A DNA stretch of 64,000 nt from NCBI GenBank assembly GCA_023974075.1, contig CM043797.1, positions 29,596,523 through 29,660,522 on the forward strand, given 5' to 3'. This stretch comes from Chaenocephalus aceratus (taxonomy: Eukaryota; Chordata; Actinopteri; Perciformes; Channichthyidae). Each line of letters begins with the position of its first letter. Position 1 is the first letter of the stretch. This document shows, piece after piece, positions 1-14,599 of the stretch. Both the position numbers and the translations under genes were made by a program. The notes below the pieces were generated by a model. That model was not told the origin of the DNA and ran no database searches. It was given only the letters and a program-made list of their open reading frames with translations.

Positions 1-3000
1 GCAGAATAGACATTGTTAAAGTACGTCACCATGGGACACGGTTAGGCCTCACCTTCCTGTTTCACAACCCCAAAAGAAGCTTAAAGACATTCAAAGAAAA
101 AACACACCTAAACATGCACATTCACTCCGAGGCCGGGGGGGGGAACAAACACTGAACACACACACAATCACAAGGGACTGGGTGTAAATCAAAAGCTTTT
201 TCATGAAAACATACCAGGGAAAATCAGAAGCCCGAAGGACAGGGAGGATGATTGTGATCGAACAGAGAATTTATAACGAGAGTGTTGGGAATACCTACAA
301 TATGTGTCTACTCTGAATCAGATTTTCTTTTGTTGTGCCTTTGAGACATTATCCATCCACATCTGTGAAAACATCTCTTACAAAAAAAGGAACTAGATAT
401 TCAGCATTACTTTTTTTACATCCCAGTGAATATATCTGGATGCTATATATCACACAGAATTGTTAGACGAGTGTCTGAGAAAACATTGTGAAAATATTTG
501 CTTTGGCGCTTTCAATTTATGGATGCATATTGCAAATATAGTATGTCATATGCAAGCTGGTTTCAGATTGCCTGGTTGGCTAAAAGAAATCTTTCAGATG
601 TGGACTTTCCATTTTACTTTATTTTCTCCTTTTCCCAAGGTTTCCCCTTTGTTTTCATTTCCCCTTTGTTTTCATTTATATTATGTGCATGTGATATCCA
701 CCAAATAAAATGTTAAGTGATTATAAGGCTAACATCTCTATTGGTTTTTCTTACTTACAGGCCACTGTATGAGTTTTAAATCTGGTCAAAATTCAAAAAA
801 TTGATGTACAGCCATATGCAGCTTGTATTTTAGCTGGCATCTCTTGTTGACCGCGCCTTTACCGTGCGTTATGAGTTTCTTTTGATTGTGAATTTCTCTT
901 TCTTCTACAGATTTTCTCTCCTTGAGGCCATCAATTTGTCAGTTATTGATTCTGTATTGTCAGAAGGAATACCAATAGAGATATCTTGACGTTTGGGTAT
1001 TGAGATACATCAAATATACATCAAAGGGCCTCATCGATTTGAAGACTTGCGAGGCAGATAGAGGAAGAAAAAAGAAAGATTTGAGCAAAACAGCTACTGT
1101 CCGCAATACATTCAAACCATTTTCACAAATATTTGTATTATTCACCAGAATAAAAACCTAGTAGTACAAAACTACTACCTTTTTCCATGGTGAATGTGTT
1201 TTGATGTGTTGTCTTGTGCTCTGTCAAGCATTCCTGGAGGAGCGCTGTGTTCAAAAATGTCCAATGTCCTGTCGACAATGGAGCCTTGTGGAAATGTGTA
1301 TAAACACATGCTCCTACTATGGGGTGGGGAGCTTTGGTTGGCAATCACAAGTGCCCGAAGAGCCAGAATGTGAACGACCTGGCAGTGTTAAATCTAACAG
1401 CAAAAACACACTGTCTAAATCAATAGAAAAGTGCCCATAGGCAGTTGATTATGGAGGAGGACATTGTTTGTCCATTGAACACAGATATTCATTTGATACT
1501 GATGGGGAGAGCATGTGTCACTATTTTACCCTCATAGCCAATTACCCAGAAGCTTTTCTAAATCCACAAACTTACATGGTGTAACGCTGGGCCAGGAAAA
1601 ATCTGCTCAAATACTGCAAAAGAATAGAAAACATTTGTACATGTTCAAAGAAATTATAGAAGCCTGCCAAATCAAATTCATACAAGTACAAGTCGCTGTC
1701 CAGAATTCTGACAGAAACCAAAGGCTGTCGTGATGTTTTCCAAAAACCATGTGCCCCCCATTTACTGTAAGATATTTTTTTAAAGTGTAACACTTGAATA
1801 ATGAGACATGACCTGGAGGCTGACCCAAACCACTGAAAAGGCATTTCCTTAAATATCCAAAATATTTGTTGTCAATCAGAGGTTTCTGTGGGTTACCACT
1901 GTTTTTCTAAAAGTCATTTCACAAAACCAAAAAGGAGCTCCGAGCTGGAAAGCAAAACCGATGAAAACCTGATCTCAGAATCAGAATGACAATCAGTCTT
2001 TCATGTTGTTTTTTGGCGGCGCTTCTTAATAATAAGGAAATAAATTGACTTGGAAGCATTCCCAACTCCTCAGTCTGTCCGCCCCCTTGTCTCTCCAATG
2101 GCCCTCCTCCCCCCTGCCTCGTACAATTACCCCCTCCTACCCGGCTCCCCAGCCCAGGAAACCCCTTTGCCCTCTTGTATCCGGCCATTTAGCGTGACAA
2201 TCCATTATTTTGACGGGTTCTAGTGAAAGAAAGAGAGACAAAGAGACCGAAAGACGGGGGGTTACTTTGACTTCAGACATGGGCCCCAATTTCTTTTTTG
2301 CATATCTCTGTCTTTGGTTTTCATTCCTTTTCATACTCCAACCTTCTTATACCGTTTCGACTTTACTTTTCCCTCCTTCTATTTAAAGTTCTCACCTATT
2401 TTTCAACTCTCAACCCCTTTTACTCCCCATGTCTTTTTATTTCCTTTTTCCTTCCTCTCCCTGCAGACCCACTTTACCCCCCTCAGCTCTTACCCCTGAA
2501 TCCTGTCTGGCTCTCTATTGCTTTGTTGCTGGCAGCCTTTAGGAAACCTGATAAGGATATAGAAAAGGGAGGAGCCAGGGTTTAAAAAACGGAAAACAAA
2601 CTGCCTAAGGTAATATAAACCGGACACCACCTACCCGAACATTTTCCCCAATCCGCCTTCTAGCACCCATATGCCTCCTCAACCTTCACTACCCAGCAAC
2701 TCCAACAAGATATCTGCCACAACTACGGGTGATACTAAACCCACTCCCCTCTGCAGCTCGAAACACCCACTATGCATGCACACCCCAAAATGGTATTAGA
2801 GTAAACATTCCATCCTCAATAACCTCTCCCACAACATTACACAGCCTGATGCAAACTAAAAACAACAAGCGTCTCTTTTTACTAGCCTAAACTCTTTACC
2901 AGAGCACAACAGTTGTGTTCTGTTTGGATGCTGTGTAAGAAATGTATTAGGATTTAGGCCCAAACTCTGCTTATTGTAACTTTACATATAAACGTGGTGT

Positions 3001-5536
3001 AAACCTTACCAAGTTATGTAAATTGCTTAATGATCATTACAACATAACCTTGATGTTACAGCTGAAGCACACTGTCAGAAACATTGTATAGGGACTATTT
3101 CCTTAGAATGTAGATGAGTGACGAGGACATCATTTCTGGAACGACATTATTTTATTGTAGAAAATACAATAAAAAAAAAAATTGCTAAGAAAAAGCAAAT
3201 TCCATTACAATCACTCCATTTGCCTTACAGCGGATGCAGACATTTAACATATAACATATCTTTCTATTCACATACTATTCACATACTGGTGTAAGAAAAG
3301 AAAAACACTTCGTAATTGAGATACACATTGTCTTGAATATGCTTTGTGAATATAAAACAACAACATCCCAGATCTCTTACATGTTCAGAGTAGAATCAAA
3401 TCTAGCTCCTGGATTATTCAAATGTTGGCAGAAATGTAGATTTGTGCAAAAATCTGGCCTTTGTACATAGTTTAATAACCTTAGGACAATCATATGAAAG
3501 TAAAGCACAGGAAAAACTTGTTCCTTTCCTTTGAAATGTTCTCACTCTTTATACAAAACGGTCAACCCCCAAACTCTAACGCTATTTCCCTATGGTCTCT
3601 GTAAAATGTGTGTCAGGGCCTTAGAAGTGTGGCCAAGGCAAACACCTGCACAGCGCAGGGATCTGCTACATTCACCTTCTACCACGGAAATATGCAGACA
3701 GGGAGTTCATATGCGCTGACATAAACTCACTCTACACAGCAGTCTCAGTTTCAGACCGTGTGTGCACATTAACACACACAGCAGATGCTGGTAAAGGCCA
3801 AAATATTCATACACACATACACAGACATACACGTGTAGGCGCATGCAGACGCAAATGGTCACTATAACGGAGGGAGAAAACAAGTTTAACGTGGCTTCCC
3901 CCCCCCCCTTCTCTCTTTCTGTCTCTCTCCCTGGTGGTGTGTCATGTTTCGGGGGGGATAATAGGTGTCACGGTGAGACCCCTTTGGTCTCAGCGCTCTG
4001 GGGGACTCTAATGACACACACACACACACACAAAATGTGTGTGTGTGTGCACGCATACACACATTCAACCATTTGAGCACAAGCAGTTCATTCTCTGGAC
4101 CATGGGAACCACAGATGACTCTCCAGTCTTCTCACCTTTCTCTACCTTCACCAGTTACCTCCTTTTCTCCTTCACTTTCCTCTCTGCTTTTTCCCACACA
4201 CACATGCATCTGCCTCATTTTTGAACCACTGTTCCCTTGGGTGATCAAACAAGTAGCTCACCATTGAAGTCTCTGTCTGTCTCTTTTTGTGTCTCTGCGT
4301 TGCTTAAGTGCAGCTTCTTTCAACATTGGGTCCAGATGTCAGATTTAACATAGGCATTATTGGGTCAGTGCACAGCAACAGTAGAAGCCAATCTGAATAA
4401 CCCATGAGCTACATTCTGACGCATAATTTGACCAAATTGGAAAATAACCCAGGGCGCTGTCACAGAAGCTGGAAAGTCAGACATTCCCCTGTTGTGAACA
4501 TGTCGTGACGTCACAGGGTAGAATGCAAAAACGACTTCCCTTATTATAACTTGTATCTTTTTTGTAAGTTATTGACATTAGTGCTTCAGTTGTGATAATA
4601 CTGTTAAATGCAGAGATCTAGGAATGCAAGGTTAAACAAATCTGCTGGTGAGCAAAAGTGAAAACAACAACCATAAGTCAATATTGATTTCCCAAATTGT
4701 TCCATCACACTTTAGAGATCAACTTAAGAGCAATATTTCAGCTCTTTTTTTAACGCTTTGAGTTGTACGTTAAGATTGATACCATTCTATTTAGCTAATA
4801 CGAAGAGCCTGGCAGCTTAGCATGAGACTTGGAGCAACGGAAGCTCTTTTATTGTCATTTGTACATAGCTACAGTGTAGATATATGAATGCAAATCTTAG
4901 GTCACAGACTCCTCCAACAGTGCAACACAATAAAACAGATACAATTGTTAAAATAGTGCAAGTAAATACAAATAAAATAGGATAGAAAATAGTGCAAGGA
5001 GAGTCTATATACAAGTCATTGGTATTGTACGTTTGGTCTCATGTACTGCACAACATTGGCTTTCTTTAGTCATGGCTGGTGGTAACATTGCAACCTCACA
5101 GCAATAACAAGTTAGTTGATGGGTTTTTGTCACCTTTTGACAGTTAGGCTAGCTGTTGCACCTTGTTTATAGTCTATAAGCTAAGCTAAACCTAAACACT
5201 CAACTGCTAGCACTAGCGTAAACATTCTTCATTTGGCACATTCCAAAAGTGAAGACAGAAACTGCAACTAAAATCCATTTTGATTGAGAAGCAGACATTG
5301 TGACTTTTGTGACCTGCTTAACTATTAAACCGCAGAGGCTGAGTTCCATGCATTATTGGAAGGATTCATTCAACGACTTTACATTACATTGACTTGGTCT
5401 GTCGCCCCATTCAGGATGACAGACACATGATAAGCCACCATGACCTACACCTACATTAACTCTCATGTATCATATTACTTATCCTCTTTCCTCCTAATAA
5501 GACAGGAGTAGGAGAACTGCTCACAGCTACAGAGGG

Positions 5537-5539
<3 letters not shown>
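1..5539. other. intergenic, no gene seen
   Basis: AT-rich DNA with homopolymer runs, a short (CA)n/(TG)n hairpin at about 4014-4050 and a retroposon-like tail at 4846-5000. Open frames here are short and match nothing I recognise. Confidence 0.7.
4846..5000. mobile_element. degenerate retroposon tail (L2-like)
   Basis: The run CTCTTTTATTGTCATTTGTA, followed by CAGACTCCTCCAACAGTGCA and AT-rich sequence with repeated ATAGTGCAAG, resembles the 3' tails of non-LTR retroposons abundant in fish. The call rests on recalled similarity; the family is not certain. Confidence 0.4.

Positions 5540-5623
<84 letters not shown>
5540..5623 (+). repeat. (TG)n microsatellite, about 42 units
   Basis: Pure TG dinucleotide tract. 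Its long CVCV open frames are artefacts. Confidence 0.98.
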
Positions 5624-5626
<3 letters not shown>

Positions 5627-6360
5627 GATGAAATACCATTGTCGACTTCAAGTGTGAATGTGCATATGATCATCCTTTTATGGAACTCTCTATTCACACA
5701 GTCCGTAGAGCAAAAGATTCAAAATAACTTTTGCTGAATTGCAATACGTGGGGGTTAAAAAAGAACAGAAAACCAGAACAGGAAACGAAAGAAAATAGAA
5801 ACTGTGGTCAGTGTCATGTCAGTTATGATGTATTTCAAGTGTGACGTTTTAACAACAGAAAGAGAGTAGTGAAACTTCCACAGAAACATTCTCTGTAGTT
5901 TATCGTAATGTTCAGCATTTTGCAAACAGTAATTGTTTCAATACACAATGAATACACATGTCCTGTTTTCACCTGAAGCAGATATTATTGTCAGTTTTTA
6001 TGTATTTTTTGTCAAAACATGGCAGAGACTCTGTGTTGCAGTTCCACTCTCATAGAAGCAGTTTACAAATGTGATAATCCACCAACTTTCAACAGACACG
6101 TTTCCATTTACAGGAAATCAGTACTTGATACTAAAAATATTGTTGGATTTGGAGTTTCAATGTAAAATGTAATCACCAGACAATGACCAAATGGTATAAA
6201 TAGCCATGTTGTCCTTCTGATAGTCCTTAATATCTATTTTTCAGCCACTTCAAATATGTATACTGTCATAGAACCACAAACACAACAAATTATATTATAT
6301 CTTAACAGTGTATATGACATACTTAAAACCCTGTATCTCAGTACTCTGTATGCGTGCAGT

Positions 6361-6364
<4 letters not shown>

Positions 6365-6437
<73 letters not shown>
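6365..6437 (+). repeat. (TG)n microsatellite, about 36 units
   Basis: Pure TG tract. Confidence 0.98.
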
Positions 6438-6439
<2 letters not shown>

Positions 6440-8097
6440 CCCTTAGCGACAGTGCAATAGAGTTGTTATTTTATAACCTGATGTCTTTTAATCTATCCTC
6501 TGCCACAGGACATGTTCACACTTCTCCCTCTAGAGTCTAGATGCTCTCACTCCACGATCACATCATTATGACTTAAGCCTGGAAGCTGAACCAAAAGTTA
6601 CATAGAGATGCAACATGCTAAATATTTAGCATGGCAACGTGGGTTTCAGATGCAAGCTGTCAATTAAACTACCAAAATGTTTGATGCAAAGCATAAACAC
6701 AGTCATGTTTGGTAACACTAATATTGTACATATCAAGAAACGAACTGTTCACACAGTGTGTCATCTGTTGATAGAGTATAGACACATTAGTCATTTGTCA
6801 GTAAAACATGTAAATGTCTATAGAGCAAAACAGCTTAAACCGATTCATCTGCACAGCTGTCTGTTCAGCATTACTCATTTAAATAGTCAACAGGAATGAT
6901 CTGCATGTTCCTTACTCATTTTTCTTACTAAACCCTCCTGCTCTGACATATTTAGGTGTCATGTGTATGAAATAGGACAACCGTACATTGTCAACACCTG
7001 GTGGGAGCATGAGTATTGTGAACAGACGTTCTGTTTTAAAATGGAGAAGTATTTGAACACTTGTGTTCTTAGTCAACACAGATTTCATTTTTTACTCATC
7101 ATAGAAGCCACAGAGTTTTTTGTAACCTTTGCTGGCTTGAACTGCGAAGGACAAAACTCTTTTAAGTGCTTTCTAACGTCAGCAGGCAAACTCAACGCCA
7201 CTCCCAAAGCAACCGTGACATCAGCCATGGCAACCATGACTTCCCTTTTTTATTTGGCTTACACAGACTTGAATGCATATGCTCACCTACAGTTCAAAAT
7301 GAAGAGTAACCTGCATACATTTGAGACAAAACTCCTCCTACAAGCCTGTGCTTTAAAGACACTGCTGCATTATAGCATGACGCTAAACTGGCCTGCATGG
7401 ATCAGTGAGTGCATATGGTAGATGATTTAACAGGATTAAGTAATCCGATTCCAAAAAATAAGTATCTTTACCCAGCTCAGATTACATTTTTAAAAGTGCG
7501 ATTTGATTGTAGTTACATTTTCATGGATAACATTTTTGTATATGTATTTAAAATAAGGTCTTTTAAATTATGGGGAAATTATCACGACTACAAATGCTAT
7601 TAAAATATGTTCTTCTGTGTATCAACAGGACTGACGCCTCTCAGGTTGCCAGTTTTGTCAATGCTAATATTTGATTTTTGTATGTGTTTTTAAAGTGTGG
7701 ATAATGGAGTTTAATTGTTTTTTATTCACATTAAAAATAAAAGTGCTCCTATTGTGTCCTCCAAGTGGCCTTTGAAAAGAAAACATCATCCCAAATGTTG
7801 TATGATACATATTTAGTAATGCATGTCGCGGCAAAAACACAACAAAGTAAAACATCAAATTAACTAAAAAAATAAAACTACAGCTGAGGCACCAGCCACC
7901 AAATCTTACGCAGGGGAATAATCAATCTCCTCGCAAGAATGTAGTTTATGCAGAATTCCAATCAACAAATTACAAAGAGCAAAGGTGTTCCTGCCCTGTT
8001 CCTTTCCTTTCGCATTCCTTGGAATGCCCTGGTAAAAAATGTATGCCTATACTGGTGTGTTACCCACCTCCGCCTGTCTCCAATAAATACTCCACTT

Positions 8098-8155
8098 AAA
8101 TTACCACTTTAATTAAACAAAACAATAAATTACCACTTTAATTAAACAAAACAAA
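8098..8155. repeat. tandem duplication, 29-bp unit x2
   Basis: The unit beginning AAATTACCACTTTAATTAAA occurs twice back to back (8098-8126 and 8127-8155), differing only at the last base of the unit. Confidence 0.9.
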
Positions 8156-8778
8156 AAATTACAATAAACAATTATAAATTACTACAAACAAAGACGGCAA
8201 GAAAGAAAAAGTTTAATTATTAAATAACATAAATCAAGGTATAGCTCCAACAGTGCACCTGGGTTTGAGAGAGTGCAGGAAATGAAACCGAAAGCAGAGA
8301 AATTATAGAAAACATATTGGCAATAGTGTTGATGGAAAGACATAAAGATGGATGTCAAACATAAACCGTCTCAGAGGGACAGTAAAATGTTCCATTCTCC
8401 CCATCTTATTCCGAAGTCAGTGGATGTTTTCACTCCAGGATGTACAGCGAGAAACAATAAAAGCGTTAGATGCCCCTTCAACACTGTCTTTCTCCCTGTG
8501 CTTTACACTTCTCCATGTCAACCCCTCAATCATTGTCCACTAGCCTCACCCCAAACAGGACCAGGACCTGCTGACCTTCCCACTGACCCCTCTGTTGACC
8601 CCCCCTTCCCAGTGTATGTTGCCACGGGGAGGCCTGAGGATTAGTCGCTATGGAAACAGCTGGCACTCTTGTCTTTTTGCTTTTGTTTTTCTTAGATCTT
8701 GAGAGTATCACCAAGTATTTTAGTTTGTAGTTTGAGTAACAAAACAAAACTTTAGGTCATTGGGGAAAGGAGCACTTT

Positions 8779-8884
<106 letters not shown>

Positions 8885-10650
8885 GAGGGGTAACCTATGA
8901 CCCCTAGATTCCCACTAGGAGCCTAATCATTCCCAGCCCAAATGATTTGAACACTAATACAACCTCCACACTAACATCATTTACATCAAATGTAGGCACA
9001 CACAAACACACACAAACACATTTCACCTCTGTAATTTAATGTTTTTTATTCCTGACACAGCCTTTACACCCACACACTGATACATACACACTCCTAGTAT
9101 AAATAATATAAAGACAGATTGACCCTGCAGACTGGGAGATGTAATCTATTGGAGGGGAGGTTGGAGAAAAAAAATGCCATCATATTTCTCTGAGAAACTT
9201 GGGTGAACCTTTTACCCTTTTTTAAAAGAAATGTCAGAAAAAAAATCCAATGGATGTTTTTGTCTAGATTGAAGCAAATAATAAGTTCTGGAATTACATG
9301 GTGTCTAGACAGAAAGCGTTATTAAGTCGTTTGTCATCTATTTGAATCAATACAGCTGTCTACAATGTTGTTTTATTGTAGAGTAAACGGCTTCAAGTTT
9401 ATGTGCATAGACTAGCTAAAGTTAGACGTATTTCGCTCTGAACGGTGCTCAAATGTATTAACTATACTCAATAGTTTATTTTTCAATATATAGATTTCAT
9501 TTTTATTTTATTTAAATATAAAAAGCTAGGTTTGACAATGTTTACAGAAACAAATCCATTTGAGAGCAAGTCGGCACTCACAAAACCAAAGCACCAGAAC
9601 AATCCATCACTAAGGTCAAAGTTCGGTTTTAAGGTGTCGTAATGTGAGCCGAACACCACACACACCTCAATTAAATGTAACCAGATGGCCATTCATTGTA
9701 GAAATCGTCTTGTTTTCAGCTACTAATGAGGTGTAATGGACTTTGAGTAGAGGTGAGATGCAAATAAACTTGGAATATGTTAGCTTTGATAAAGAAACTC
9801 ATGTGCTGGTACTGCCCACACTTATACAGAGAAGCTAAAGTAGAACCATATGGTGGTCAAACATTGTGTAGAAAACTTCTGAATGTTTTACGGTAGTTGA
9901 CACCATTACAAGAGATTTGTGTCAAACAAATATCAATCTTCTCGGACAGAACATCCACTGCGCGAAGAACAGACTTCGACAATGAGGGCAGAAATGTATT
10001 AACAGCTGGAAAAATGGAAGAGGAAACAGAAAGAGGGCAAAAGGACAAAGACTTACAACCTAAAGAGTGTTGCAGTGCTGAGACGGATACACACACTCTG
10101 GGAAGTGAGTGATTGAGGATGACTGCTGCAAAAAGCGCAGATTTATTTGTGCCAAAATTGACATATGGTATGTAGAAGAATAATAAAATACAAACCATAT
10201 ATTCTACAGTCACCACCATCTGGGGAAACTCTTTCACTTTTTCCATTTGGAAGCAAAACAAGGGGAAAGAGAAAAGGAAAAAACAAAAGAAATAACAAAG
10301 CATGAGGTCAAAAGGTTTTAGCTGGCCAGTGGCAGAAGTCAAAGGTTAATGTGAGACTGCATCCTGTCAACAAATAGCTGAGCATCCATGTTATCTGCCA
10401 ATCAAACAGTTGTGTAGACAGTGTAGGATAACATCACCTGTGTTGAAGATAGCTAGATTTAGTGGGACAGCTAGATTTAATTACAGAAATAATTGTTATG
10501 TTCAATTTAAGAATCCTTGTATTTTCAATATCTTAGAATGAGCTGATGGTATCTACAAAGGGAGCGAGTCCACTTTAGCAGAGTCTGCCATTTTTCAAAA
10601 CAAACAGTACTGTCTGGAGCTTCACAGTTTATCATTAGCCAAAATCCACC

Positions 10651-10676
10651 GTACACTGTACTGTACTGTACTGTAG
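10651..10676 (+). repeat. short (CTGTA)n pentanucleotide run
   Basis: ACTGT/CTGTA pentamers repeat about four to five times around 10655-10674. Confidence 0.7.
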
Positions 10677-12641
10677 TGCCACAGGGAGGGGTGAGCACTG
10701 CAGAGGGGTATTTAGTTGGTTGCAATTTGCAACCTGACCATTAGATGCCATTGAATCATACACACTGGTCTTTAAAGTTAAACATGTTGTGCAAAGTGAA
10801 GACATTTCAAAGAATCCTTTAAGAAAGGGATAGCAGAAACGTTTTCATATCCTGCAAACATAAAGCATGTTGTTGTTTCAAATAGTTTTAATTTGTGAGT
10901 AGATGTATCTTTCTTTTATCTCACCCATGAAAAAAACACACAGAGTTTCTAGAGAATTGACATGACCTATCAGAAAAAAACCCAGTGAGAATTGATGCCA
11001 AAGGGGATGGAGAAAGTGAGGAAAGAACGGAAAGGAACAACGTACCACAAGAGGGCTCTATTTCTGTCACTGAGAGAAGACACACATACAAACAAACAAG
11101 TCACAATGCAGGAGCTTTTCTCATCAAACACATGTAATGCCAGCTGAACAAAAGGCCAGACTAATCAACTCGGAGGTAGGTGTCCGGTCTGATCCAGGCC
11201 TGCTAATAGAGTGTCAGGAATCACTGGATTAACATGAGAAAGACTCCACTGATCCTCACAGAAAGACCAGATAGCAAAGTAGTAATCCTCAAACAGCTCA
11301 CTATAAAGCAGTCTGTGATTAAACAGAGATGTTACATTTCTGTTATCCATTTATAAATTAGTATAAAGAACAATATGGAAGAAATGCGTTCAAGACATAG
11401 TTCATAATATCAGTGCTGCTGATTTTCTTTTAATGATACTATAGAGTTTATGACTTTGTTACTACCCTGAACAGCTTAAAATATCTCACTTTTCACAAGG
11501 AAATGATGCCCCACATTTTCAACACTGAAGCTACATTAGATCAAACATTATGTCCTTGATATTCTTTAGTTTGTAAACACAAATGAAATATGTTCCTCAG
11601 AGAAAGTTCACTGTGACACATGGACTCTCCTGGAGATCATATGCAACATAAACCCATGTGAAGGTTGGTTTTAGTGAATTTTTACAATCTTTGTAAGAAG
11701 TAAGTCTGCATTTCTGTGCGACACTGGATATCAGCATTTGGGAATCAGAGGCCCAATGGTCAGTATGGTTAAAAGCGATGACAAGGGGCTGGGGGATAGA
11801 AAGTGAGCGAGAGCGAAAGAAAGAGACGACAGAGAGTGAGGCTGAGGTCTGTTTTTATTGGACTGTTTCTGGAAGCCACAAATGTTCCCTTAACTTTACA
11901 GGGGGAAATTCTCCCACAAAGATTTTTACAGACTTTAGCACAGAGTGAAGAACAGATGAGAAGAGAAGGAAAGAACAAGAGATTACCTATAACCCTTTGT
12001 ATGAGTTGGCATTTGTAGAGCCAAGGCATTTATATTTAAATAAGCCCCCCTCTATAGGCCAATTATCAGTTAAACTTCCAAAAGGCTGACAGAAAATGTT
12101 TCAAAGTTATATTATGACAAAAAGCAGAGGACCAGTGTATGACTCTCCGAGCACTGATATGTTACCATAACAATGGTCTCATTTGGCTAAACATTTTGTC
12201 ATATGAAGCTTTCCATGATGTGCAGCTGGGTGGCCTGCTGATGACAGAAGCCATCGAGCAATTGGATATTGCAGCAGCTGCTGATAGTCAGTGGAAGAAC
12301 TAAGGCTAAAAGACAATGCACGCTCACATTAAAGATTTATCTTGCGAAAAATCTGCTATGACATTTAACAAATATGCTATTTTCTATTTCTTTGTCTTCA
12401 CATCAAAAAGGCACACATGCCCTTTCAAATCTCTTTAAAGGTCAGGGGTCAAGTGTGTTTCTATACCGTCTATCCCCCATTTCTCTTCAGCTCGTCCCTC
12501 ATTCCTCCAATGGCGAGTTCCCCAGGGGACAGGTGTGTCGCTCCCCCCATTGCTCTCTATCCCCCCCCTCCCTGGCGCCAAGGGACAGGTGTGGGATGTG
12601 CTGGCCTTGCAGTGACCTCCTTACCTGGGGGTAGTCGGGGG

Positions 12642-12707
12642 TCTCCTCCTCCTCCTCCTCCTCCTCCTCCTCCTCCTCCTCCTCCTCCTCCTCCTCCTCC
12701 TCCTCCT
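12642..12707 (+). repeat. (CTC)n trinucleotide repeat, about 22 units
   Basis: A pure pyrimidine CTC/TCC run (GAG on the other strand). It reads as poly-proline on + and poly-glutamate on -, but there is no gene context, so both are frame artefacts. The mirror-symmetric purine/pyrimidine make-up allows triplex (H-) DNA. Confidence 0.95.
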
Positions 12708-14144
12708 GCCTTTCTTTTTGTCCTGCACCTATAGGGCTGCCTTCCACCTGCTCCAATCCCACCTGCTTCTCAGTAATGGAGTTCGAATCTGGAGTGGACA
12801 AACAAGAGAAGTAGTAGGGGGGTTGATTTGGGGTACAAAATCAAGACTCACAAAGATAGAGTGGGGGATGGGAGACAAGACAAATGCAAAGGAGTCAAAC
12901 ATCTCCCAGAGTGAATGTACTGAGTGTGTGAGTGAATAACAGAGTAAAGAGTCAGAGAGAGTGAGACGGACATGTGATACGCCACAGTCCACCAGTTTCT
13001 TTGTTCTGCCCCTCCAGCAACTGACAGACAGGACAATAGCACCTGGCACTGCTATCGCTCCTCCCCTCCTTTTCTCTCCTCATCTCTGCCTCTCCAACTC
13101 TATTCATCTCCATGTGGCACTCTTGCACACGGCGGATGTTTTAAATGAAGGCAATAGAACCTCATGATCATGTGTTTTGCTCACCATGTGCTGGAATGAC
13201 CCAAGTTTCCACTCTTATCTTGGTGCCTCAAGCTAACACAGGGACAAACTGGGAACCATGGGAAAAATGCAGCATGTGAAACATTGTGACCGTAGAGTGC
13301 ATGAGAAAAAGTATTTATTTCGTAAGCTAACAAAAAAACACATAAATGTTGAGTGTTGCCGAATACATCTTTTTCATCACCTTGCACAACCTTTGAATAG
13401 ATTTGAGAAAAAAATCTGTGGTGTCATTTATCTGCATTTATCAAAGTTGTTCTACTCGCCGTGTTCAAATTACGGATGAAATAAAAAAATAACCTGCAGA
13501 TTATTTACACCATTAATTGATCATATTTGAAGCTATGTAACGCAAAAAGTTAAATAAAAAACGCTTATCATTGAAGCCCAAAAATATGCATTGCTTGTAC
13601 TGCATCACCACCAGTTCACAACCAAAATATATTTAATTCATCATAATAAATGACAAAGGCGAGCAGCAAATCATCACAATTAAGAATGTGGCCTATAAAT
13701 GTTTGGCTTTTTTTTGCTTGATAAAAATCTCCTTCAAAATATCAAATACTCAACAAATTGTTGCTGCTTTTCAGATATGAGCCTCAATGTTCCCAAATAG
13801 AAACTGATTCCCTTTTAATAATTTAAAACCTTTTTATTGGGACGTCTTTGACTTTCAAGTCTATGAAAGCTATGAGTGACATGGCTGATGTCCGGCATAG
13901 TTTGGCAATGCACACAAACATTTTTTTCTATTTTTTTGTTATATTCAGAAGCATTTATTGTTTCTGTGCATTATTCTCCCTCTTTGTTTTTTCCTTGTTC
14001 TCTCTCTGAACTCTTCACCCCGTGGTTGCACTTCTGACTCTTTGCTTCCCCTAGCCCTGAACACAAAGACTCATTCACCTGCCCTGAATTCAAACACACA
14101 CCCGTAGTGTGTAGAAGAAATCTGATGTTGCGTTGCCTTAATCG

Positions 14145-14160
14145 AGGTCCTTAAGGACCT
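14145..14160. repeat. perfect 16-bp palindrome
   Basis: AGGTCCTTAAGGACCT is self-complementary. Imperfect outer arms (GCCTTAA before, TTAAGGC after) extend the symmetry. Confidence 0.85.
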
Positions 14161-14514
14161 TAAGGCATTAATGTCTTTTGAATATGTCATCCAGTGGAAT
14201 AAGTGTTATAAAACTAGATATACTGTATAACAGGCTGGAAAGAAACTCTTTAACTACTGAGCAGGGAATATTGTGTAAGGAGTGGAAATCAAGGTATGGA
14301 AGGGCCCCTTTCCACACTAAAACTCCTGAGACCTATCCATTGTCCAGCCAACATCCTCTTTGTGTGTCTGTGTGTGCATGTTTGTGTGTGTGTGTGTAAC
14401 AGGATGTCCCTGACATCTCTGAAAAGCAACTTTAGCTCCCTCCACACCCTGCACACCCAATTCCTGTGCATTGTTTCCTACCAAGAAGCAAGAGGGACAG
14501 AGAAGGAGTGTGTA

Positions 14515-14518
<4 letters not shown>

Positions 14519-14571
<53 letters not shown>

Positions 14572-14599
14572 GTGCGTGCGTGCCGTGCGTGTGTATGTG
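14519..14599 (+). repeat. (TG)n with CG-interrupted end
   Basis: TG runs from 14519 to 14566, followed by GCGTGTGTGCGTGCG-type interruptions to about 14599. Confidence 0.95.

Noticed and set aside
6963..7421. 152-codon open frame on the + strand
   Set aside because: No recognisable domain, signal or splice context; a frame this long can arise by chance in 64 kb.
8098..8155. CRISPR-like repeat
   Set aside because: Just two adjacent copies without spacers, in a vertebrate genome.
9857..10342. 161-codon minus-strand open frame, Phe/Leu-rich
   Set aside because: Composition mirrors A-rich DNA on the opposite strand; no family resemblance.
12499..12801. Poly-glutamate protein on the minus strand
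   Set aside because: It is the (CTC)n repeat read in one frame; flanks show no coding signal.
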